A stretch of 64,000 nt of DNA, taken from the NCBI RefSeq assembly GCF_016055025.1, contig NZ_JAECVW010000001.1; one strand, given 5' to 3'. The translations under genes were made by a program, and so were the position numbers. Origin of the DNA: Thermoactinomyces intermedius (GTDB lineage Bacteria > Bacillota > Bacilli > Thermoactinomycetales > Thermoactinomycetaceae). Of this stretch, positions 57,745 through 64,000 are shown one piece after another. The notes beneath the pieces were generated by a model. That model searched no databases, was not told the DNA's origin, and saw only the letters and a program-made list of their open reading frames with translations. The first letter of the stretch is position 1. Every line of letters begins with the position of its first letter.

Positions 57745-60390
57745 GTGGGTTTGAAACAGGTCTATCGGTTTCACGAAGGAAACAGGGACATGAAAGATTT
57801 GTTGGGGGGAAAAGGGGCGAATCTGGCCGACATGACCCGAGTCGGTCTGCCCGTTCCGCCTGGATTTACCATTACCACCGAAGCGTGCAATGACTTTTTG
57901 AAAAGCGGGGAAGGGTTAAAAGAAGAATTAATGGAACAGGTGAAAGAAGCGATAGCCGGTCTGGAACAAGAAACCGGCAAAAAATTGGGCCACCCCAAGC
58001 GCCCGTTGCTGGTCTCGGTCCGTTCTGGCGCCAAATTTTCCATGCCGGGCATGATGGATACGATTTTGAATCTGGGGCTCAATGACCAAACGGCAGCCGG
58101 CCTGGCCGAACAAACCGGCAATCCCCGCTTTGCCTATGATTGTTACCGTCGGTTTATCCAAATGTTCGGGGATGTCGTGTTGGGCGTGGATCATTACAAA
58201 TTTGAACAAGTCATCCAAAAGGTGAAAGAGAAAAAAGGGGTTGAACTGGATACCGGATTGGATGCAGAGGATTGGCAGGAAGTGATTCGCGCGTTTAAAG
58301 AATTGATTTGGAAGGAAACCAAACATCCTTTCCCCCAGGAGCCGATGGAGCAATTGAAACAAGCCATTGTGGCCGTGTTTTCTTCATGGAATAACAACCG
58401 GGCCAAAATTTACCGGAAAATGAACGGAATTCCGGATGATTTGGGAACGGCCGTCAATGTGCAAACCATGGTCTTCGGGAACACGGGGAATGAATCAGGG
58501 ACGGGGGTTTGCTTCACCCGAAACCCTTCCAGCGGGGAGAAAGAGTTATACGGAGAGTTTTTGTTTAACGCGCAAGGGGAAGATGTGGTGGCCGGCATTC
58601 GCACTCCCAAACCGATCGCTGATCTGGAAAAAGAGATGCCGGATGTTTATGAGCAGTTGGTCCGCATCTGCAACCAATTGGAAAGCGCTTACCGGGATAT
58701 GCAGGATATTGAGTTTACGATTGAAAATAGAAAATTATACATTCTGCAAACGAGATCCGGCAAAAGAACCTCGCAAGCCGCGGTGAAAATTGCCGTTCAG
58801 ATGGCCGGGGAAGGAATCATCTCGCGCGAAGAGGCCCTGATGCGGGTCGAACCGGAACAATTGGAACAGATGTTACACCGCCGGATCGACCACAATGCCA
58901 AGTTGACTGCATGGGCCAAAGGATTGCCCGCATCGCCCGGAGCGGCTTCCGGACAAATTGTTTTTGACGCGGACACGGCGGAAGCCTGGGCCAAAGAGGG
59001 CAAACGGGTGTTGTTGGTCCGGCCGGAAACGACGCCGGAAGATATTCACGGTGTTTTGGCGGCACAAGGAATTTTAACAAGCCGCGGCGGGATGACAAGC
59101 CATGCTGCCGTGGTCGCCAGGGGAATGGGAAAAGCCTGCGTATGCGGATGTGAACAGTTGAAAATCGATCTGCGTCAAAAAACGGTGACCGTGGAGGATG
59201 TGACCCTCCGGGAAGGGGATGTTTTGTCCATCGACGGAGGAACCGGGCAAGTGTTTATCGGCGAAGTTCCGATGAAGGATCCCGAATTGACTCCCGAGTT
59301 CCGGGAATTGCTGAAATGGGCGGATGAAATCAGAAGGCTGAAGGTGCGCACCAATGCCGATAATCCGGAAGATGCGGAAAAAGCACGGGAACTGGGTGCG
59401 GAAGGAATCGGATTGTGCCGCACGGAGCATATGTTTATGGATCCCAAACGGATTCCGATCGTGCAACGGATGATTCTGGCCGATGACCAGGAAGAAAGAC
59501 AACAGGCCCTCGATGAACTTTTGCCCATGCAGAAAGAAGACTTTAAAGGAATTTTCCGGGCGATGGACGGATTACCGGTCAACATCCGGTTGCTGGACCC
59601 TCCGCTGCATGAGTTCCTGCCGAATATGGAGGACTTGTTGGTGGAAATCACCAAAATGCAAGTGGCCGGACAGGAAGGCACCGAAGCGTATCGCCAAAAA
59701 GAACATTTGCTGAAAAAAGTGCGTTCCCTCCATGAGTTTAACCCGATGCTTGGGCACCGGGGATGCCGACTGGGGATCATTCATCCTGAAATTTACCGCA
59801 TGCAGGCGGAAGCGATCTTCCAAGCGGCAGTGGAATCCGTCAAAGAAGGCATCCGGGTACAGCCGGAAATCATGATCCCGCTGGTGGGGCATGTGGAGGA
59901 ATTGAAGCGGATGCGTGCCTTGGTTGAACAAGTGGCGGAAGAAGTCATGGCCGATGAAAATGTAAGCGTTTCATATCAGGTGGGGACCATGATCGAGATT
60001 CCGAGAGCTGCCTTGACGGCAGACCAAATTGCGGAAGAAGCCGATTTCTTCTCGTTCGGAACCAATGATTTGACCCAGACGACGTTTGGTTACAGCCGGG
60101 ATGATGCGGAAGGCAAATTCTTGCATACCTATGTGGATCAGAAAATCCTGCCGGATAACCCGTTCATCCGCCTTGACATAGAAGGTGTCGGGCAGCTGGT
60201 TCGCATCGGGACGGAAAAAGGAAGAAAAACAAAACCTGCCTTAAAGACCGGCATTTGCGGGGAGCACGGCGGAGAAAAAGAATCCATCCGGTTTTGCCAT
60301 GAAGTCGGGATGAATTATGTCAGCTGTTCAGTCTTCCGGGTTCCGTTGGCCAGGCTTGCCGCCGCACAAGCCGTCCTTTTGGAGAAATAA
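57745..60390 (+). CDS. ppdK: Pyruvate, phosphate dikinase
   Basis: 881 residues, the full three-domain enzyme: ATP-grasp domain (GGKGANLADMTR, then VRSGAKFSMPGMMDTILNLG), the swivelling His domain (SRGGMTSHAAVVARGMGK with TSH, the His phosphorylated and the Thr the regulator's target) and the PEP-binding barrel (GRHxG-type PMLGHRGCRLGI; TNDLTQTTFGYSRDD; TGICGEHGGE with the catalytic Cys). It interconverts pyruvate and PEP. GTG 57745, AAAGGAGG upstream. Joins ccpN and ppsR as a gluconeogenic control block. Confidence 0.97.
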   Translation: MGLKQVYRFHEGNRDMKDLLGGKGANLADMTRVGLPVPPGFTITTEACNDFLKSGEGLKEELMEQVKEAIAGLEQETGKKLGHPKRPLLVSVRSGAKFSMPGMMDTILNLGLNDQTAAGLAEQTGNPRFAYDCYRRFIQMFGDVVLGVDHYKFEQVIQKVKEKKGVELDTGLDAEDWQEVIRAFKELIWKETKHPFPQEPMEQLKQAIVAVFSSWNNNRAKIYRKMNGIPDDLGTAVNVQTMVFGNTGNESGTGVCFTRNPSSGEKELYGEFLFNAQGEDVVAGIRTPKPIADLEKEMPDVYEQLVRICNQLESAYRDMQDIEFTIENRKLYILQTRSGKRTSQAAVKIAVQMAGEGIISREEALMRVEPEQLEQMLHRRIDHNAKLTAWAKGLPASPGAASGQIVFDADTAEAWAKEGKRVLLVRPETTPEDIHGVLAAQGILTSRGGMTSHAAVVARGMGKACVCGCEQLKIDLRQKTVTVEDVTLREGDVLSIDGGTGQVFIGEVPMKDPELTPEFRELLKWADEIRRLKVRTNADNPEDAEKARELGAEGIGLCRTEHMFMDPKRIPIVQRMILADDQEERQQALDELLPMQKEDFKGIFRAMDGLPVNIRLLDPPLHEFLPNMEDLLVEITKMQVAGQEGTEAYRQKEHLLKKVRSLHEFNPMLGHRGCRLGIIHPEIYRMQAEAIFQAAVESVKEGIRVQPEIMIPLVGHVEELKRMRALVEQVAEEVMADENVSVSYQVGTMIEIPRAALTADQIAEEADFFSFGTNDLTQTTFGYSRDDAEGKFLHTYVDQKILPDNPFIRLDIEGVGQLVRIGTEKGRKTKPALKTGICGEHGGEKESIRFCHEVGMNYVSCSVFRVPLARLAAAQAVLLEK

Positions 60391-60431
60391 GCTTGCAAGA
60401 ATATGAAAGTAGTACTAGAATAAATTTATTT

Positions 60432-60463
60432 AAAAAAATACCCACACGTTGGGTATTTTTTCT
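60432..60463 (+). terminator. ppdK terminator
   Basis: AAAAATACCCA-CACG-TTGGGTATTTTT, long A and T runs. Confidence 0.88.
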
Positions 60464-60752
60464 TTAAAAAGATTTCTTTACAAAATTATAATAAAATGCA
60501 ATGATATGATGATGAATTCATTCCCCTGGTTTTTTATCCTCCTGATTTTTAAAAGAAGGCACGTAGAAGGAGAAGCGATTTTTAATGTAGAATAAGGGGA
60601 TAGGGAAAGGTCACAGCACTATTTGCAGATATTGCCATTTTATAAAAAGAGGATTGAAGGAGGAGTTTGCCGAATGTTGGCGAATAGTTAACATTCGTGC
60701 AGGGGAATCAATCCATCCATACCTTTTATTAGGAATTCTTTAGAAAGCAGTG
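60464..60752 (+). other. Intergenic region before dnaG
   Basis: About 290 bases. TATAAT at 60487-60492 has only a poor -35 (TTAAAA) upstream. A hairpin CGAATGTT...AACATTCG lies at 60672-60698 and encloses a five-codon ORF (M-L-A-N-S, ATG 60674) with a strong GAAGGAGGAG site. B. subtilis has yqxD here; no such gene is seen. Confidence 0.5.
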
Positions 60753-62594
60753 ATGGATATGAAAGGAAGGATTCCTGATGAAGTCATTGACCAAGTCAGA
60801 AAAGAGTATGATATTGTCGATGTGATTGAACAGACCGTTTCCCTGAAAAAAAGCGGTAAGAATTATTTTGGATTGTGCCCTTTTCATTCAGAGAAAACTC
60901 CTTCCTTTTCAGTCGCGCCTGATAAACAGATTTTTTATTGTTTCGGTTGCGGCAAAGGCGGAGATGTGATCAAATTTGTCATGGAGCTGGAGCAATACAC
61001 GTTTGTCGAAGCCGTGACGCATTTGGCTGAACAAGCCGGTATTCCGGTTCCCAAGCCGGTGGCGGAAGATCTTTCCGATGAAGAGGAACAAATGCGCCGG
61101 CAAATGAGAAAAGCTCTCGATCTGGCTGCAAAGTTGTATCATTATGTGCTCCTTTCCACAAAGTATGGCCGCATTGCCAGAGAATATCTCAAGCAACGGG
61201 AAATTCAGCCGGAGGCTGTCAAAGAGTTTCAACTTGGTTATGCACCTTCATCTTTTCAATTTCTGCTGTCATTCCTTAAAAAAAGAGGGTTTTCCGAAGA
61301 GATCCTCGAAAAAGTTGGATTAATCACATCGCGTGAACAAGGATACAATAAAAAATATTATGACCGTTTTCGACATCGCCTGATGTTTCCGATTCATGAC
61401 GCCCAGGGAAAAGTGATCGGCTTTGGCGGGCGGGCATTGGGAGACGGACAACCGAAATATTTAAACAGTCCTGATACAATCTTATTTCATAAACGGAATC
61501 ATTTATATAATCTTCATCGTGCACGTTCTCACATACGTAAACATTCCAAAGCCGTTCTGTTTGAAGGATACATGGATGTGATCTCTGCCTGGCAGGCAGG
61601 GGTTCTAAATGGTGTTGCGACGTTGGGAACGGCTCTGAGCGAAACCCAAGCACGAATCCTGAAGAGAAATTCAGATCATGTCATTTTGAGTTACGATTCC
61701 GATGAAGCCGGTCAGAATGCGGCTTTCAGAGGAATCGAGCTGTTAAAAAATGAAGGATGCACGGTCAAAGTCGCGCAAATGCCCGTGGGATTGGATCCGG
61801 ACGAATACATCCGGCGGTTCGGGAAAACGGCGTTTAAAGAAGAGATTTTGGCGGCGGCCATGCCATTAACGGCATTTAAATTGGAAATCCTAAAGAAAAA
61901 ATATGATTTGCAGGATGAAGACGAACGCATGAAATATTTGGCCGAAGCGGTCGGTGTCATTGCCGGGTTGCCTCAAGCCATTGAACAGGATCACTATCTT
62001 CGCCGGTTGGCCGGAGAGTTTCATCTTTCATTGGATGCCCTGAAAGATGAACTGCGGAAAGCAAAGCGGATAAAGCAGAAAAGCAAAAGGGATAAAGATG
62101 GCTCCAAGTGGAATAATGGGTATCAGGAGATTGGCAAACATTTGATCGGAGGTGCCCAACCCCGGTCGATTGCCGAGAAATCGGAGATGTACCTGATTGC
62201 CCATATGATGAGAAGCAGATCAGTGACGGAATGGGTAAAAACCCATTTGGGAGCTGATTTCAATACAGAAATTTATGCCGTCTTGGCAGCTTATCTTTAT
62301 TCTTACTATGACCGGGACAGTCCGGAAGATCCCGGGGCCTTTATCCGTACCTTGACCGATCCCGAACTGGAATCAGTGGCGGCAAAACTTGCTTTCATGG
62401 AGTTGCCCGATGAGATTTCGGAAAAGGAATTGAGGGATTGTGTTCACCATATACGAGATGTTCCTCTCCTGAAACAGATTGAAGAAAAGGAGAGACAGAT
62501 TGAACAACTATCGCGTGCTGATGAACCCGTCAAAGCCGCAAAGTTGTTAAAGGAAGTTACGCAGTTGCGTAATCAGTTGCATATGCGGATTTAG
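60753..62594 (+). CDS. dnaG: DNA primase
   Basis: 613 residues. Zinc-binding CPFHSEKTPSFSV with CFGCGKGG, then the core (FGGRALGDGQPKYLNSP), Toprim (VLFEGYMDVISAW, then SYDSDEAGQNA) and a C-terminal helicase-binding domain. Starts at GTG 60750, ATG 60753 or ATG 60759, all in frame; the ribosome site is weak. sigA follows in 35 bases, giving the classic dnaG-sigA operon. Confidence 0.96.
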   Translation: MDMKGRIPDEVIDQVRKEYDIVDVIEQTVSLKKSGKNYFGLCPFHSEKTPSFSVAPDKQIFYCFGCGKGGDVIKFVMELEQYTFVEAVTHLAEQAGIPVPKPVAEDLSDEEEQMRRQMRKALDLAAKLYHYVLLSTKYGRIAREYLKQREIQPEAVKEFQLGYAPSSFQFLLSFLKKRGFSEEILEKVGLITSREQGYNKKYYDRFRHRLMFPIHDAQGKVIGFGGRALGDGQPKYLNSPDTILFHKRNHLYNLHRARSHIRKHSKAVLFEGYMDVISAWQAGVLNGVATLGTALSETQARILKRNSDHVILSYDSDEAGQNAAFRGIELLKNEGCTVKVAQMPVGLDPDEYIRRFGKTAFKEEILAAAMPLTAFKLEILKKKYDLQDEDERMKYLAEAVGVIAGLPQAIEQDHYLRRLAGEFHLSLDALKDELRKAKRIKQKSKRDKDGSKWNNGYQEIGKHLIGGAQPRSIAEKSEMYLIAHMMRSRSVTEWVKTHLGADFNTEIYAVLAAYLYSYYDRDSPEDPGAFIRTLTDPELESVAAKLAFMELPDEISEKELRDCVHHIRDVPLLKQIEEKERQIEQLSRADEPVKAAKLLKEVTQLRNQLHMRI

Positions 62595-62629
62595 GAAACG
62601 AGTTCATCAGAAAGGAGGAGGAAAGGAAC

Positions 62630-63733
62630 TTGGCGAACAAACAAAATGAAATGGAACTAACTTTGGATCAAGCCAAAGAACAATTGGTGGAAAAAGGCAA
62701 AAAGCAGGGTGTTTTATCTTATAAAACGATCATGGAAAAAATGTCTCCTTTCGACCAAAGTTCCCAACAAATGGATGAGTTTTTTGAACACCTGCACGAT
62801 CAGGGAATCGAAGTGGTCAATGAAGAAGACGACGCTGATTTTGATGAAACCGAGGTTGATGACGAAGAGTTTGTGGATGATGATTTAAATGTTCCGCCGG
62901 GAGTCAAAATCAATGACCCTGTCCGGATGTACCTAAAAGAGATTGGCCGTGTTCCTTTGCTGACTGCGGAAGAAGAAGTCGAATTGGCGAAACGGATTGA
63001 ACAGGGGGATGAGGAAGCCAAACAGCGGCTGGCTGAAGCTAACTTGCGCCTGGTGGTGAGTATCGCCAAGCGGTATGTCGGACGGGGAATGTTGTTTTTG
63101 GACTTGATTCAGGAAGGAAACATGGGGCTGATCAAAGCCGTTGAAAAATTTGATTTCCGTAAAGGATTTAAATTCAGCACGTACGCAACCTGGTGGATCC
63201 GGCAAGCCATCACCCGCGCCATTGCCGATCAGGCCCGCACCATCCGGATCCCGGTTCATATGGTGGAAACCATTAATAAATTGATTCGCGTGTCCCGTCA
63301 ATTGTTGCAAGAACTCGGCCGGGAGCCGACACCGGAAGAAATTGCCGAAGAAATGGGGTTGAGCCCTGAAAAAGTACGGGAAATCATGAAAATTGCCCAA
63401 GAGCCGGTTTCATTGGAAACGCCGATCGGAGAAGAAGATGATTCCCATCTGGGCGATTTCATTCCGGATGACGATGCACAAGCACCAGCGGATGCCGCGG
63501 CTTATGAGTTGTTGAAAGAACAGTTGAAAGATGTGTTGGATACCTTGTCGGAACGGGAAGAAAATGTTTTGCGTTTACGTTTTGGATTGGATGATGGACG
63601 CACCCGCACGTTGGAAGAAGTCGGGAAAGTCTTTGGCGTGACTCGGGAACGGATTCGCCAGATTGAAGCCAAAGCTCTTCGCAAATTGCGTCATCCAAGC
63701 CGCAGCAAACGTTTAAAAGATTTCCTCGAATAA
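62630..63733 (+). CDS. sigA: Housekeeping sigma factor SigA (RpoD)
   Basis: 367 residues. Region 1.1 is acidic (NEEDDADFDETEVDDEEF), then region 1.2 NDPVRMYLKEIGRVPLL, region 2 LRLVVSIAKRYVGRGMLFLD with the aromatic TYATWWIRQA stretch, region 3 and region 4 (LEEVGKVFGVTRERIRQIE) all intact. TTG 62630 is preceded by AAAGGAGGAGG. A terminator follows at 63747. It transcribes the sigma-A promoters listed here. Confidence 0.98.
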   Translation: MANKQNEMELTLDQAKEQLVEKGKKQGVLSYKTIMEKMSPFDQSSQQMDEFFEHLHDQGIEVVNEEDDADFDETEVDDEEFVDDDLNVPPGVKINDPVRMYLKEIGRVPLLTAEEEVELAKRIEQGDEEAKQRLAEANLRLVVSIAKRYVGRGMLFLDLIQEGNMGLIKAVEKFDFRKGFKFSTYATWWIRQAITRAIADQARTIRIPVHMVETINKLIRVSRQLLQELGREPTPEEIAEEMGLSPEKVREIMKIAQEPVSLETPIGEEDDSHLGDFIPDDDAQAPADAAAYELLKEQLKDVLDTLSEREENVLRLRFGLDDGRTRTLEEVGKVFGVTRERIRQIEAKALRKLRHPSRSKRLKDFLE

Positions 63734-63746
63734 ATTTGATGGTTTG

Positions 63747-63776
63747 ACGCACCCAACCGGGTGCGTTTCTTTTTTG
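63747..63776 (+). terminator. sigA terminator
   Basis: ACGCACCC-AACC-GGGTGCGT then TTCTTTTTT. Confidence 0.85.
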
Positions 63777-63863
63777 TTGATTCAATTTTATCCCTTTTCA
63801 ACCCTCATTGCAAATAAGTTTCGGACAATTTTGGGCCGGTTTGGGGCGAATAACCGAAAATGA

Positions 63864-63893
63864 TTGAATAAATAGAATAAAAAAATTTATAAT
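63864..63893 (+). promoter_or_regulatory. Sigma-A promoter of the acyl-CoA dehydrogenase gene
   Basis: TTGAAT (63864-63869), 18-base spacer, TATAAT (63888-63893). Confidence 0.75.
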
Positions 63894-63898
63894 AAAAA

Positions 63899-63912
63899 TG
63901 AAAACGCTGTCA
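63899..63912 (+). promoter_or_regulatory. cre site (CcpA operator)
   Basis: TGAAAACGCTGTCA matches the TGWNANCGNTNWCA consensus at every position and lies at the probable transcription start, where CcpA would block initiation in glucose. Confidence 0.8.
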
Positions 63913-63936
63913 TTCGGACCGAAGGAGTGGGGAAAC

Positions 63937-64000
63937 ATGAACTACGAATTGACATCCGAGCAACAAATGATCCGATCTTTGATGCGTGACTTTGCCGAAG
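63937..64000 (+). CDS. Acyl-CoA dehydrogenase, N-terminal fragment
   Basis: 21 residues to the window end: NYELTSEQQMIRSLMRDFAE, the typical N-terminal helix of FAD acyl-CoA dehydrogenases (fatty acid beta-oxidation, first step). ATG 63937 with GGAGTGGGG-like ribosome site. The upstream cre site fits a fatty-acid catabolic gene. Cannot be classified further. Confidence 0.75.
   Translation, partial: MNYELTSEQQMIRSLMRDFAE

Noticed and set aside
60464..60492. Sigma-A promoter for dnaG-sigA
   Set aside because: TATAAT is perfect but the -35 region is poor; left within the description of the intergenic region.

Overview
The window is the chromosomal core of a Gram-positive, endospore-forming Bacillota of the order Bacillales. 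It carries the classical Bacillus subtilis yqeG-to-sigA neighbourhood almost gene for gene. Sporulation genes (gpr, spoIIP, yqxA, yqfC, yqfD and an alpha/beta SASP gene), T-box leaders, a SAM-I riboswitch, a CIRCE element and a cre site all fit. Base composition looks near 50% G+C, AGGAGG-type ribosome sites are strong, and TTG/GTG starts are common. A group III (archaeal-like) chaperonin inside the heat-shock operon is unusual for Bacillales; a thermophile such as a Thermoactinomycetaceae member is my guess, not a demonstration.

Layout. 1-1650: end of a DedA/VTT membrane protein and an MFS transporter on the minus strand. 1.8-6.1 kb: a small unknown gene, then yqeG-yqeH-aroE-nadD-yqeK-rsfS. 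6.2-13 kb: T-box(Leu)-leuS, comEA, SAM riboswitch-metI-metC, dcd. 13-18.3 kb: a DUF6881 gene between two terminators, comEC, an ECF sigma/anti-sigma pair, holA. 18.4-22.3 kb: a membrane protein, a minus-strand FAD oxidoreductase and CcdC-family gene, T-box(Trp)-trpS. 22.4-28.8 kb: rpsT (minus), gpr, spoIIP, yqxA, lepA, hemW. 28.8-38.5 kb: CIRCE-hrcA-group III chaperonin-grpE-dnaK-dnaJ (frameshifted), prmA, rsmE, mtaB. 38.5-44 kb: Nudix, YqeW-type transporter, a proline-rich unknown, HIT, rpsU-yqeY, nfeD-floA and a coupled small gene, SASP. 44-51.9 kb: yqfC, yqfD, phoH, pgpH, ybeY, dgkA, era, yqzL, recO. 51.9-64 kb: T-box(Gly)-glyQS, a TIM-barrel unknown (minus), ccpN, ppsR, ppdK, dnaG, sigA and the start of an acyl-CoA dehydrogenase gene with a cre site.

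How the genes work together. Most genes serve ribosome assembly and tRNA or rRNA modification, tRNA charging under T-box control, and protein folding under HrcA/CIRCE control. Others serve DNA uptake (comEA/comEC), spore formation and germination (GPR and its SASP substrate lie in the same window), and central carbon control (CcpN, PpsR and PPDK form one block). Missing relative to B. subtilis are yqeI, yqeM, comER, comEB, cdd and yqxD; leuS, metIC, dcd, trpS and the sigma/anti-sigma pair sit in those intervals instead.

The points most worth attention are the group III chaperonin between hrcA and grpE with a strong stem-loop before it, a one-base lesion in dnaJ, a ccpN gene with no canonical start codon in frame (ATC suspected), a long structured leader before rpsU, and a stem-loop with a five-codon ORF upstream of dnaG. 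No rRNA, tRNA, CRISPR array, prophage or intact insertion sequence was seen.
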